64,000 nucleotides of DNA from an uncultured Alphaproteobacteria bacterium (GCA_902515745.1 CABXWB010000001.1:186001-250000), one strand, 5' to 3'. Shown: positions 1 to 8,933, counted from the stretch's first letter. Notes: generated by a model from the sequence alone, not told the origin. A program made the numbers and translations.

Positions 1-444
1 ATATCATCAGCATTAATTGCAGAATATTTTTTTAATCTTCAGCCATGTGAATTGTGTTTAAAGCAAAGACATCCATATTATTTAATTTTAATATGTTTGA
101 TTTTGATATTTTTATTCAAAAATTTAAATAAAATTTGGCTTTATTTAGTAATACAGTTTGCATCAATTTACGGGCTTTTTTATTCTATGTGGCACGTGGG
201 AGTTGAAAATAAAATTCTTAATGGACCAGCAGGTTGTTCAGCAATGCTAACAAACAGTGAAAATACTACAGACCTTAAAGCGCAGATATTATCAAAGCAG
301 GTAATTAGTTGTGATGAAGTTATTTGGAGTTTTTTTGGAATTTCTGCTGCTTCAATTAATACGCTTGTTTTACTAGTTATTTTTATTTTAAATGCTATTT
401 ATTTATTTAGATACTATGGTATTAAAAAAGAAAAAAGCGTCTAA
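1..444 (+). CDS. dsbB: Disulfide bond formation protein B (DsbB family), 5' end missing
   Basis: Inner-membrane quinone-linked thiol oxidase that reoxidises periplasmic disulfide carriers. The frame is open from base 1, so the start lies outside the window. The fragment opens with the first redox pair in PCELCLKQRHPYY, the family's CxxC followed by a basic residue. Two hydrophobic helices follow, then a periplasmic stretch with two more cysteines (AGCSAML and VISCDEV), and a last membrane helix before a lysine-rich cytoplasmic end. This is the four-helix, four-cysteine plan of DsbB. The 3' end overlaps the start of coq7, so the two are probably cotranscribed. A TTG at base 52 is only an internal codon, because homology continues upstream of it. 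Confidence 0.88.
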   Translation: MSSALIAEYFFNLQPCELCLKQRHPYYLILICLILIFLFKNLNKIWLYLVIQFASIYGLFYSMWHVGVENKILNGPAGCSAMLTNSENTTDLKAQILSKQVISCDEVIWSFFGISAASINTLVLLVIFILNAIYLFRYYGIKKEKSV

Positions 445-985
445 AAAAAATTCCTCGTCAAATAGAACTACTCATAGGGAGATTTTAGAAGAAATCATAA
501 GAGTCGATCATGCTGGTGAATATGGTGCAACTAAAATATATGATGGGCAAATAGCAGTTTTTGGGAAGAACTCAAAACTTGGAAAAACAATTCAACATAT
601 GGCTGACCAAGAACAAGAGCATATTGATAAATTCAATGAATTAATATTAGAACATAGAGTTAGACCAACTGCTCTGCTTCCTTTATGGAATGTTGCAGGT
701 TATGCTCTTGGCGCATCCACCGCCTTAATGGGTGAAAAAGCTGCCATGGCGTGTACTGTTGCTGTTGAAAAAGTAATCGGTGAACATTACCAAGAACAAT
801 TGGAGCTCTTAGGAGATGACCATAAAGATTTAAAAAAAACAATTTCAAAATTTAGAGATGATGAACTTGAACATCACGATATTGGAATAGAACATGATGC
901 AGAAAACGCACCAGGATATAAAATTATGTCAAAGGTAATAGAGCTTGGATGTAAAACGGCGATTGCAATTTCAAAAAAAATTTAA
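416..985 (+). CDS. coq7: Demethoxyubiquinone hydroxylase Coq7
   Basis: Di-iron monooxygenase for the late ring hydroxylation of ubiquinone, acting at the inner membrane. The diiron ligands of the ferritin-like four-helix bundle are visible in order: RVDHAGEYGA, ADQEQEHIDKF, VEKVIGEHYQEQ and DDELEHHDIG. I place the start at the ATG at 416 (MVLKKKK). The reading frame can be extended to 392, but the extra residues lie inside dsbB and look unlike the family. The resulting 189 residues fit bacterial Coq7. It overlaps the end of dsbB by 29 bases, and its stop is shared tail to tail with the HNH gene (TTAA at 982-985). Its presence implies aerobic ubiquinone synthesis, consistent with the succinate dehydrogenase in this window. 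Confidence 0.93.
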   Translation: MVLKKKKASKKNSSSNRTTHREILEEIIRVDHAGEYGATKIYDGQIAVFGKNSKLGKTIQHMADQEQEHIDKFNELILEHRVRPTALLPLWNVAGYALGASTALMGEKAAMACTVAVEKVIGEHYQEQLELLGDDHKDLKKTISKFRDDELEHHDIGIEHDAENAPGYKIMSKVIELGCKTAIAISKKI

Positions 986-1536
986 TTTTCTAATTCTGTA
1001 TCCCAATACAAATAATCTCTCCAGGTTTCATGTAAAAAATTAGGAGGAAAATTTCTTCCATTATTTTGTAGTTGAATTGACGATGGTCGAAGAGGTTTTT
1101 TAAAAAGTTTCATATCGGTATTCTGGATAAGTTTTCTTCCCTTTTTTAAATTACAAGATGTGCATGCAGAAACTACGTTCTCCCAAGTAGTTTTTCCATG
1201 CAGACATTTTGGCACTAAATGATCAAAAGTTAATTCGTTTGCTGGAAAACGATTAGTGCAATACTGACAAGTAAAGTTATCTCTTAAAAATACATTGAAA
1301 CGAGTGAAGGCAGGTCTTCGCTGTGGAGTTACATAATCTTTAAGTGCAATTACACTTGGTAACTTAAAAGTAAGATTTGGAGAATGAACTTCATGCTCAT
1401 AATTTTCAATTACAGATACTCTTTCAAGAAAAACAGCTTTTATGGCATCTTGCCAAGAACACAAGGAAAGTGGGTAATAAGATAGTGGCCGAAAATCAGC
1501 ATTAAGAACTAAAGCTGGATTTTCTGTGGTACTCAT
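982..1536 (-). CDS. HNH endonuclease family protein
   Basis: A 184-residue protein with a C-terminal HNH zinc-finger nuclease module. CxxC at about residues 90-93 (FTCQYC), the DH pair at 105-106 (TFDHLVPK), an Asn near 120 (WENVV) and a second CxxC at 125-128 (CTSC) give the full zinc and metal-binding set. The first 80 residues (LNADFRPLSYYPLSL) match the N-terminal region of the solitary HNH proteins common in alphaproteobacteria. No partner methylase, toxin or phage gene lies nearby, so a housekeeping DNA-repair or nuclease role is more likely than restriction, but the biological role is not known to me. It is convergent with coq7, and the two stop codons overlap. Confidence 0.82.
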   Translation of the reverse strand: MSTTENPALVLNADFRPLSYYPLSLCSWQDAIKAVFLERVSVIENYEHEVHSPNLTFKLPSVIALKDYVTPQRRPAFTRFNVFLRDNFTCQYCTNRFPANELTFDHLVPKCLHGKTTWENVVSACTSCNLKKGRKLIQNTDMKLFKKPLRPSSIQLQNNGRNFPPNFLHETWRDYLYWDTELEN

Positions 1537-1600
1537 TTTAGTTTCTACTCACCCATGTCATGTTATTCAAATAGTAATATAATATTAAGATTCGATTACT

Positions 1601-2275
1601 TTAAATATTTTTTTTTATAAAATTTTGGAATAAAGTTATTGTTTCTTGCGACATTGTGTGCTCATCTTTTTCAATTAGGTAATTCTCATAATTGTAGTTA
1701 TAATTTTTTAAAACTTCAATTGACTCGTTGTAGTTGGAAATAGGTAAAACAGCATCTTGAGCACCATGAGAAATAAAAATTGGTGTTTTTAAAAATGCAT
1801 TATTAGGCTTATGTTCTTTTGATATAATTCTTGAAGATATAATTGCTAAGCCTGCCAACTTATTTTGAAGTATTTGCCCAAGTTCAAAAGCCATCATACC
1901 TCCTTGAGAAAAACCCATAACAAAACAATCGGTCGTTTTTAAATTTAAATTTTCTAACAAAAGAGAAATAGAGTTATAAATTTTTTCAACATTCTCAGAT
2001 ATTTTCTTTTTAGCCACATCATATTCTTTTGCACCAGCATTAGAAATATGATTGCCATTGAGATATAATTGAAACCATTCATGCCCTATAGGATAATCTT
2101 GAATTGTATCTGGTGCATTTAATGCAACATATTTCATCCCCCAGTCATCTTGATCAATTAAATTTGCAATTTGAATAAAATTAGTAGCGTTATCTCCATA
2201 TCCATGAAGCATGATCATCAATTTTTTTGGATTTTGGTGTTTAGTAATTGACGGACCTTTTAAAATATCAACCAT
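1601..2275 (-). CDS. Phospholipase/carboxylesterase family serine hydrolase
   Basis: A 224-residue alpha/beta hydrolase of the carboxylesterase/thioesterase group (YpfH, lysophospholipase-like). The oxyanion region LMIMLHGYGDNATNF sits at the N-terminus. The nucleophile elbow is GFSQGGMMAFEL, and a late ISHGAQDAVLP plus EKDEHTM supply the acid and histidine of the triad. No signal peptide is visible, so it should be cytoplasmic. The frame extends two codons upstream to a TTG at 2281; I prefer the ATG at 2275. The substrate cannot be told from sequence; small acyl esters or acylated proteins are typical for the family. Confidence 0.82.
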   Translation of the reverse strand: MVDILKGPSITKHQNPKKLMIMLHGYGDNATNFIQIANLIDQDDWGMKYVALNAPDTIQDYPIGHEWFQLYLNGNHISNAGAKEYDVAKKKISENVEKIYNSISLLLENLNLKTTDCFVMGFSQGGMMAFELGQILQNKLAGLAIISSRIISKEHKPNNAFLKTPIFISHGAQDAVLPISNYNESIEVLKNYNYNYENYLIEKDEHTMSQETITLFQNFIKKNI

Positions 2276-2337
2276 AAACAAACACTTTGTTTAAGTTATC
2301 TTGTTTCATATAATAAAAGTTTTATATAGATATTATT

Positions 2338-2532
2338 ATGAGTACAATGCAAATAATACTTGTCTTGTTCATGGTAGCAACTCTAGCGGTAGTTGTCGTT
2401 GGTGTTATTGCTATGGCAGTAAATGGAAAGCTTAACAAAAATCACAGTAATAAACTAATGCGGTTAAGAGTATTATTTCAAGCAATTGCTATATTTGTCT
2501 TTGTTGTAATTGTTTGGTTAGCTAGAAATTAG
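2338..2532 (+). CDS. HIG1-domain twin-transmembrane protein
   Basis: A 64-residue protein made of two hydrophobic helices (about residues 5-28 and 43-62) joined by a basic loop. The loop and second helix read NKLMRLRVLFQ. This matches the RxRxxxQ core of the HIG1 motif, although the usual first Q/I is Asn. Mitochondrial relatives (Rcf1/Higd1) bind and stabilise cytochrome c oxidase. Alphaproteobacterial versions are annotated as twin-transmembrane or hypoxia-induced domain proteins, and a role in terminal oxidase assembly is an inference here. The gene stands between an esterase facing away and a small charged ORF on the same strand. Confidence 0.8.
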   Translation: MSTMQIILVLFMVATLAVVVVGVIAMAVNGKLNKNHSNKLMRLRVLFQAIAIFVFVVIVWLARN

Positions 2533-2587
2533 CAAATTAGAGTCTAGAAAAATTTCATAATATTTAGTATATAGTTGTAAGGTTCAT

Positions 2588-2770
2588 ATGGGCATTCACT
2601 TTAATCACAAATCTAAAGCGGGAGACCGCAAAATGCAGAAAGAGCTTAAGCTAAAAATGAAAGCTGAGGAGCGCAAAAAGAAACGTGAAGAGCAAGAAAA
2701 GCTTAAAATGGAAGAAGAAATGCGTAAACTCGAAGAACTTACAAGACCTGATAAAGAAGAAAATAAGTAG
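2588..2770 (+). CDS. Small highly charged protein of unknown function
   Basis: Sixty residues, extremely rich in Lys and Glu, with a likely long single helix from about residue 15 to 50 (KMQKELKLKMKAEERKKKREEQ). There is no cysteine, membrane segment or recognisable domain. An AAGG sequence lies about 7 bases upstream of the ATG, which supports translation. The heptad-poor, alternating-charge pattern suggests a single alpha-helix or nucleic-acid-associated peptide rather than a coiled coil. It lies on the same strand as the HIG1 gene 55 bases upstream. I do not recognise a family. The ATG at residue 16 is an alternative start. Confidence 0.55.
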   Translation: MGIHFNHKSKAGDRKMQKELKLKMKAEERKKKREEQEKLKMEEEMRKLEELTRPDKEENK

Positions 2771-2795
2771 TCTTTGATTTAATCTTTAAAATTAT

Positions 2796-3611
2796 CTAAC
2801 TGGGTAAAGGATAGTGTTCAGCTATGAATTTCTTTAGAATTTCTAATGTTTGATCTGCTTCTTCTAAGAGCATCATATGACCACAATCTTCAATAATCTT
2901 TACTTCTGAGCCTTTAATATAATCAGCAAGAATTTTTCCATCTTTTAAACGGCACATTCTGTCTTGTGCGCCTAATATAGAAAGAGTAGGTAAATCCAAT
3001 TTCTTAGCAACCTCAGGTCCATTTTTATAATTATCACATGCTCTAAAATCAACACCTAGAGTATCTTTGATTTCTTTATTTTGAACAATCATGGAACCAA
3101 CATTTAGGTGATATAATCCTGGAACAGGATGACCTCCAAAATGTCCTGCTGGACCGTGTGCAAAATCCATCATAAGATCAACAGCCTTAGGATTGCTCTC
3201 TTCAGCAAGCTTTAATAATTCTGGGTTCATCGGAATAGCAGACGCACCGCCCATAAGAGTTAAAGTTTTAATTTTTTCTGGGTGTTGTGCAACACATTCC
3301 ATTGTTACAAGACATCCTTGAGAATGTCCAACTAGTGAAGCTTCTTTACATCCAACTGCACCAATAACATCACCAACCCAGTTTCCCATTTCTTCAATAG
3401 TTTTTAAACTTTCACCAGAAGATAATCCGTGACCTGGTAAATCAACTGCTAAAACACTGTATCCACGGAATGCAAAGTAACGTGTTTGTAAAACCCAAAC
3501 CATGTGACTTAGTCCACTACCGTGAACAAAAATAATAAGAGGTTTATTTTTATCAAAAGGTCTGCCTCCAGTGGAGGCAAACGTATCGATACCTCGAACT
3601 TTAAATTTCAT
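2796..3611 (-). CDS. Alpha/beta-fold hydrolase
   Basis: A 271-residue soluble alpha/beta hydrolase. HGSGLSHMVW forms the oxyanion-hole strand, GHSQGC carries the nucleophile serine, and LGAQDRMC and DCGHMMLLEEADQ supply the acid and the histidine. DLPGHGLSSGE is the usual strand after the oxyanion turn. The gene starts immediately after the sulfhydrylase stop (no gap), so the two are translationally linked within a run that also holds an acyl-CoA ligase. The genomic company suggests hydrolysis of an ester or thioester made or used by that run. The substrate is not deducible. Confidence 0.82.
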   Translation of the reverse strand: MKFKVRGIDTFASTGGRPFDKNKPLIIFVHGSGLSHMVWVLQTRYFAFRGYSVLAVDLPGHGLSSGESLKTIEEMGNWVGDVIGAVGCKEASLVGHSQGCLVTMECVAQHPEKIKTLTLMGGASAIPMNPELLKLAEESNPKAVDLMMDFAHGPAGHFGGHPVPGLYHLNVGSMIVQNKEIKDTLGVDFRACDNYKNGPEVAKKLDLPTLSILGAQDRMCRLKDGKILADYIKGSEVKIIEDCGHMMLLEEADQTLEILKKFIAEHYPLPS

Positions 3612-4922
3612 TTATTTGTTTGCAACTAAACGAGGTTTTTTTGCAGCTCTAAATCCATCTTCGAAATCGTTTACGATATCTTCAAAGTCTTCTAGGCCAA
3701 CAGACAATCTAATCATATCATGAGATAACCCAGCAAATTTTAAAGTTGCCTCATCCATTTGTGAGTGAGTTGCTGATGCCGGATGAATAACTAATGTTCT
3801 TGCATCACCTACATTTGCTAAGTGAGATGCAAGCTTAACATTATTAATAAACGCAGCACCTGCTTCTTTTCCACCTTTAATTCCAAAGGCAATCATTGAT
3901 CCAGTTCCCTTAGGAAGAATTTTTTCTGCAAGTTCCTTATCTGGATGACCAGGTGCACTTGCATGAGATACCCAAGCAACACTTTCATGATTTGATAAAT
4001 ACTCAACCATCTTTAAAGCATTAGAACAATGTTTTTCCATACGAAGAGAAAGAGTTTCAAGTCCGTGTAAAATATTCCAAGCATTTTGAGGAGCTAAGCA
4101 AGGTCCCATATCTCTCATTCCCTCAGCTCTTGCCATCATTGTAAATGCTGTTGGACCAAATTCTTCTGCAAATGATAATCCATGATAACCTTCGTAAGGC
4201 TCAGTCATAGTTGGAAACTTATCATTTTGCATCCAATCAAATGTTCCACCTTCAACTAAAATTCCTGCCATAGATGATCCATTACCACTCATCCATTTAG
4301 TTAGTGAGTGAACGACAAGATCTGCACCGTGTTCAAAAGGTCTACATAAATATGGAGTTTGATACGTACTATCAATAATAAGTGGGATACCTGCTTCTTT
4401 AGCAATGTTTGATACTTCAGGCATGTTCATCAATTCATTACCCGGATTACCAACAAGCTCACCAAAAATACCTTTAGTATTTGGTTGAATAGCTTTTTTA
4501 AAACCTTCTGTATCTCTTGGTTTTACAAAAGTTGTTTTAATGCCAAACTTAGGAAGTGTTAATCTAAATAAGTTTACTGTTCCTCCGTAAAGCTGAGAAG
4601 AAACAACCATATGATCACCAGCATTACAAAGAGTCATGATGGTTAAAAATATTGCACTCATTCCAGATGCGGTAGCAAGAGCAGCTGTTCCACCTTCTAA
4701 TGCACAAACTCTCTCTTCTAAAACTTGTACCGTTGGGTTGGACATACGACTATAAATATGACCACCTCTTTCTAGATTAAAAAGTGCCGCCGCATGGTCA
4801 ACATCATCAAACATATATGAAGTTGTTTGATAGATAGGTACTTGTCTTGAACCAGCGTTTTTGCTAGGCTGATAACCTGCGTGAAGACTGAGTGTGTCAA
4901 ATTTATAAGTTTTTGGGTCCAT
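3612..4922 (-). CDS. metY: O-acetylhomoserine sulfhydrylase (MetY type), PLP enzyme
   Basis: Cys/Met metabolism PLP enzyme of 436 residues. The family signature is complete: LSLHAGYQPSKNAGSRQVPIYQTTSY at the N-terminus, YSRMSNPTV, the phosphate-binding region ALATASGMSA, and the PLP lysine at about residue 209 in VVHSLTKWMSGNG. The N-terminal sequence and length fit O-acetylhomoserine aminocarboxypropyltransferase better than cystathionine gamma-synthase (about 380-400 residues). It normally makes homocysteine from O-acetylhomoserine and sulfide, and some members accept methanethiol to give methionine directly. The O-acetylhomoserine donor would come from MetX at 15.4 kb. It abuts an acyl-CoA ligase upstream and a hydrolase downstream. 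I see no SAM riboswitch in front of it. Confidence 0.88.
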   Translation of the reverse strand: MDPKTYKFDTLSLHAGYQPSKNAGSRQVPIYQTTSYMFDDVDHAAALFNLERGGHIYSRMSNPTVQVLEERVCALEGGTAALATASGMSAIFLTIMTLCNAGDHMVVSSQLYGGTVNLFRLTLPKFGIKTTFVKPRDTEGFKKAIQPNTKGIFGELVGNPGNELMNMPEVSNIAKEAGIPLIIDSTYQTPYLCRPFEHGADLVVHSLTKWMSGNGSSMAGILVEGGTFDWMQNDKFPTMTEPYEGYHGLSFAEEFGPTAFTMMARAEGMRDMGPCLAPQNAWNILHGLETLSLRMEKHCSNALKMVEYLSNHESVAWVSHASAPGHPDKELAEKILPKGTGSMIAFGIKGGKEAGAAFINNVKLASHLANVGDARTLVIHPASATHSQMDEATLKFAGLSHDMIRLSVGLEDFEDIVNDFEDGFRAAKKPRLVANK

Positions 4923-6554
4923 TTATAACTCCTTTGCTTTTGTTCTTAATTCAAACTTTTGTATCTTCCCTGTTGAAGTTTTTGGTAATTCACCAAAGAT
5001 TACATGCTTTGGTCTCTTAAATCCAGCCATATTTTCTTTACAAAACTGTATAATTTCCTCTTCTGTGGCGTTTTTTCCAGGTGCTAATTCAACAAATGCA
5101 CAAGGAGTTTCACCCCACTTTTCATCTGGTTTCGCTACAACGGCAACTAGAGAAACAGAATCATGTTTTGCTACAACATTTTCTACCTCGACTGATGAAA
5201 TATTTTCTCCACCTGAAATAATAATATCTTTTGAGCGATCCTTAATTTGAATGTAACCATCAGGATAAACAACAGCTAAATCTCCAGAATGAAACCAGCC
5301 ATTCTTCATAGATGTTTCAGTTGCTTCTTTATTTTTATAATATCCTTTCATTACAACATTACCTCTAATAAGTATTTCTCCCATTGTCTTACCATCCATT
5401 GGAACGCGTTTATGACTTTCTGGATCAGCAACAATAACTTCTTCTGTATTAGGATAACGAACACCTTGCCTAGAATTAATATCTGCTTTTTCTGTTTTAG
5501 GAAGTTCATTCCATTCTTCATTCCATGCACATTGTAATATGTGTCCATATGTTTCTGTTAATCCGTAAACATGCATTACCTCGAAACCAAGGTTATCCAT
5601 CTTCTCAAGGATGGCACTTGTAGGTGGAGCACCAGCAGTTAGAACAAATACCTTATGATTGATGATTTTTTTATCTTTTTCATCTGCATTAGCGATTAAA
5701 CTTAATACTATTGGAGCACCTCCAAAATGAGTAACCTTATGTTGATCAATCAAATTGTAAATATCTTTAGCAATAATATATCGGCAACAAACAACCTTGG
5801 CGTGAATTAATGCAGCAGTCCATGGATAACCCCATCCATTGCAATGAAACATTGGCACTGTATATAAAAAAGTTAATTTATTAGTCATATTCCATGCCGT
5901 TACACTACCTGTTGACATTAGATAAGAACCCCTATGATGATAGACAACACCTTTGGGTTTTCCTGTTGTTCCTGAGGTATAGCTTAAAGAGATAGCCTGC
6001 CACTCATCATCAGGTAAAGACCATTCAAAATTATCATCTCCAGTTAAAAGAAAATCTTCATAAGTCCATTTACCAATTCTCTCACCCTCACCTTCTTTGA
6101 ATATTGCTTGTTCATCATGAATATCAATAATAGGAATATTTTTTCCGTAAAGGCTTAAGGCTTTTTTCATAGTAGGTGAAAATTGTGTATCTGTGATTAA
6201 TAATTTTGCATCGCTATGATCTAGAATATATGCAATTGTTTCTGCATCAAGTCTTGTGTTAATTGTATTAATTACCGCACCAATCATTGGAATAGAATAA
6301 TGAGCTTCAAATATTTCAGGTGTATTAGCTGCAATTATGGAAACAGTATCTCCTTTACCAATACCTTGTTTTGTTAAAGCACTAGCAAATTTCGTACAAC
6401 GGTTATAGGTTTCTATCCAGGTATAACTTCTATTACCATAGACAAGTGACTCATAATTTGGATAAATATCTTTAGCACGAGAAATAAAACTTAAGGGAGA
6501 TAAAGGAACAAAATTAGCAGTATTTTTATCAAGATTTGTATCGAAATTATTCAT
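4923..6554 (-). CDS. AMP-dependent acyl-CoA ligase (DmdB/medium-chain type)
   Basis: ANL-superfamily acyl-CoA synthetase of 543 residues. Motifs run in order: P-loop-like SYTSGTTGKPKGV, adenine-binding YGLTETYG, WFHSGDLAVVYPDGY, hinge DRSKDIIISGGENIS, and the catalytic lysine in PKTSTGKIQK. The opening LSPLSFISRAKDIYPNYES and NTPEIFEAHYSIPMIGAVINTINTRL resemble the clade that includes 3-methylmercaptopropionate-CoA ligase (DmdB) and short/medium-chain ligases; sequence alone does not separate these. I place the start at the ATG at 6554 because a perfect GGAGG lies five bases before it; an in-frame TTG at 6566 would start inside that site. It directly precedes the MetY-type gene. Confidence 0.85.
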   Translation of the reverse strand: MNNFDTNLDKNTANFVPLSPLSFISRAKDIYPNYESLVYGNRSYTWIETYNRCTKFASALTKQGIGKGDTVSIIAANTPEIFEAHYSIPMIGAVINTINTRLDAETIAYILDHSDAKLLITDTQFSPTMKKALSLYGKNIPIIDIHDEQAIFKEGEGERIGKWTYEDFLLTGDDNFEWSLPDDEWQAISLSYTSGTTGKPKGVVYHHRGSYLMSTGSVTAWNMTNKLTFLYTVPMFHCNGWGYPWTAALIHAKVVCCRYIIAKDIYNLIDQHKVTHFGGAPIVLSLIANADEKDKKIINHKVFVLTAGAPPTSAILEKMDNLGFEVMHVYGLTETYGHILQCAWNEEWNELPKTEKADINSRQGVRYPNTEEVIVADPESHKRVPMDGKTMGEILIRGNVVMKGYYKNKEATETSMKNGWFHSGDLAVVYPDGYIQIKDRSKDIIISGGENISSVEVENVVAKHDSVSLVAVVAKPDEKWGETPCAFVELAPGKNATEEEIIQFCKENMAGFKRPKHVIFGELPKTSTGKIQKFELRTKAKEL

Positions 6555-6594
6555 CCATTCCTCCAAATTTTAATCGATACTACAAGAAATCAAA

Positions 6595-8829
6595 TTAATT
6601 TACTAATGGTTTTCCTGTTTCTAATGTGTGTTTTATTCTTTCCTGTGTTTTAGACATCTGGATAAGTCGCATGAATGCTTCAAGCTCTAAATTGTATAGA
6701 TCATCTTCAGTTAGATCAGAATTCATATTTGTATCACCACCGCTTAAAACAAAAGCAATTTGTTTTCCAACTTCTAAGCCATGATCCATTATTTTCTTTT
6801 CACTGTAAAGTTTTTCTAATTTTTCAAACATTTTATCTTTTACAGAACTTCCACCAAGTCTGAATGTAGGTTCGCTGGGTTTGATATAACTGCTTTCAAT
6901 ATTATTAAGTAATTCAATAGCTGTTGTAAGTTGTCTATCCCTATTAATTACAACCTTATCTTTACTAAGAAAAAATTGATTAGGTTTTGCTTCGTTTGGT
7001 GAACTTGAAGTAATAGCATAGCCAATAAGATCAAAGACTTTCATAGAAGCATATTCTGAATTTTCTTTTCCTTCAGGTGTTTGTAGCCAACGCCACAACA
7101 TTTCCTTACACCCACCACCTGCAGGAATTAGGCCCACTAGAGATTCAACAAGACCTAAAACAACATTTGTATGTGAGACAGAGTAATCACAGTGAAGCAC
7201 TACTTCAAATCCTCCTCCAATTGCTAAACCAGAAGGTGCTGCAATAAAAGGTTTATCCGCATATTTGATTGCTTTACAGGTTTGTTGAAAATCTAAGATA
7301 AATTTTTCAATTTTTGACCACTCATTATTTTTAGCAAAATCCATTACATAATTTAAATTTACACCTGCTGAGAATTGCATTGCTTCATTTATTATAATTG
7401 TGCTTTTATTATTTTGTGCAGCTTCTTTTAAAGCAAGCATAGAGTCTGTGCTAAGGGCGTTAGCTTTAGTGGTGAATTCTACAATTTGAAAAGATGAAGA
7501 ATTTTGTACGTTTGCAGAATCGTTATGAAATGTTTTTTCTAATTTAAGAGATCTAAGATTATCAATATTAGGATCCAAATAGCCTGGTCTTTTTTCAAAT
7601 TTAAAATTATTTTGAATTGTTTCAAAATAATTGATGTCAGTATTTTCCTGAATAAAGGAATTTGTCTCTATATTTGATAACATCTCAAATGGGCCAATAG
7701 TCCAATTAAAGCCTAATCTTAGAGCATCATCAATATCTATATATTTAGATGAAACATCAGGAATTAGAAAAGCAGCATACCTAATTACTTTTGTTAGTAT
7801 CGATTTTGCATACTTGCCATATTTATCATCTCTTTCGATTAATTTTTTTATATCTATTTTATCACCCAATCCTAAATTTATTTTTTTACTAGGAGAATAT
7901 TCTCCAGTTTCTAGGTTAATTGCTTCAAGAATTTTTTTACCATCTGACTTAATCATTCTGTAAAAACCACCCTTGCCTTTTCTTCCAGTATAACCTGTAT
8001 CAATTAGTTTTTTTACTAACGGAATTTCTTGAGCAACTTCGTGAAAGGGATCTTCAATTGGTAATTCTTTAATGAAACTTTTTAAGACATCTGCCATCAA
8101 ATCTATACCGATCAAATCATACAAACCAAAAATACCTGTTTTAGGAATACCCATTGGTCTTCCAAATACTGCATCTGCTTCTTCAATTGATATATTCATT
8201 TTAAATGCTTCAGTCATAGCAACTTGCATTGCATAAACACCAATCCTATTTCCAATAAATCCTGGGGTGTCATTACAAATGATTACACCTTTTCCAAGTT
8301 GTTCATCACAAAAAGATTTTAAGAAATTAATCTTTTCAGTATCATTAATTGGCTCAGTAACAATTTCTAAAAGAGCCATATAACGAACTGGATTAAAAAA
8401 ATGTGTGATGCAAAAATTTTTCTTCATATCCTCGGACATATTTGCAGATAAAACTTTCAAAGGAATAGTTGAGGTATTAGATGAAATTACAGAAGAAGGT
8501 TTACGTGCATCTTGTATTTTGGAATATATAGCATGTTTAATATCAATTCTTTCTACTACAGCTTCAACAACCCAATCAGCTTCTGAGACAGCAGAAAAAT
8601 CGTCTTCTATATTTCCAGTTTCAATATTTTCTGCCTTAGTTTTTTCTACAAGTAGTGGAGGTCTTGATTTTATAATTCTTTCTTTAGCTTTTTCTGTTAT
8701 TTGATTTCTTGATCCTTCATTTGAAGGTAGATCAAGGAGAGTTACAGAAATTCCTGCATTAGCAACCTGGGCTGCAATCCCACTACCCATAGTACCAGAT
8801 CCTATAACTACTACTTTTTTAATATTCAT
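6595..8829 (-). CDS. Bifunctional 3-hydroxyacyl-CoA dehydrogenase / enoyl-CoA hydratase
   Basis: A 744-residue beta-oxidation enzyme with the dehydrogenase first and the hydratase last. This order is the reverse of E. coli FadB and like the FadN-type proteins. The NAD fold starts at once (VVVIGSGTMGSGIAAQVANAG). The dehydrogenase core shows SSNTSTIPL, THFFNPVRYM, GFIGNRIG and GRKGKGGFY. The crotonase part (about 440-640) has AGVNLNYVMDF and GLAIGGGFEVVLHCDY with ESLVGLIPAGGG. It would carry out the hydration and NAD-dependent oxidation steps. It lies 40 bases upstream of the acyl-CoA ligase, so the two probably share a transcript for acyl-chain catabolism. Confidence 0.88.
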   Translation of the reverse strand: MNIKKVVVIGSGTMGSGIAAQVANAGISVTLLDLPSNEGSRNQITEKAKERIIKSRPPLLVEKTKAENIETGNIEDDFSAVSEADWVVEAVVERIDIKHAIYSKIQDARKPSSVISSNTSTIPLKVLSANMSEDMKKNFCITHFFNPVRYMALLEIVTEPINDTEKINFLKSFCDEQLGKGVIICNDTPGFIGNRIGVYAMQVAMTEAFKMNISIEEADAVFGRPMGIPKTGIFGLYDLIGIDLMADVLKSFIKELPIEDPFHEVAQEIPLVKKLIDTGYTGRKGKGGFYRMIKSDGKKILEAINLETGEYSPSKKINLGLGDKIDIKKLIERDDKYGKYAKSILTKVIRYAAFLIPDVSSKYIDIDDALRLGFNWTIGPFEMLSNIETNSFIQENTDINYFETIQNNFKFEKRPGYLDPNIDNLRSLKLEKTFHNDSANVQNSSSFQIVEFTTKANALSTDSMLALKEAAQNNKSTIIINEAMQFSAGVNLNYVMDFAKNNEWSKIEKFILDFQQTCKAIKYADKPFIAAPSGLAIGGGFEVVLHCDYSVSHTNVVLGLVESLVGLIPAGGGCKEMLWRWLQTPEGKENSEYASMKVFDLIGYAITSSSPNEAKPNQFFLSKDKVVINRDRQLTTAIELLNNIESSYIKPSEPTFRLGGSSVKDKMFEKLEKLYSEKKIMDHGLEVGKQIAFVLSGGDTNMNSDLTEDDLYNLELEAFMRLIQMSKTQERIKHTLETGKPLVN

Positions 8830-8933
8830 GTGAGTTCTATAAAGCTGAGCTTATATAAGAAAAATTTGCCGTATGAAAATAATTTAAGCATAAGGGTGGA
8901 AATTAATATAAATATCTCTTATAGGCGCGCAAA

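Noticed and set aside
4923-8829. SAM riboswitch (SAM-V type) in front of the metY-type gene
   Set aside because: metY abuts the ligase gene, and the space before the ligase (about 40 bases) shows no such motif.
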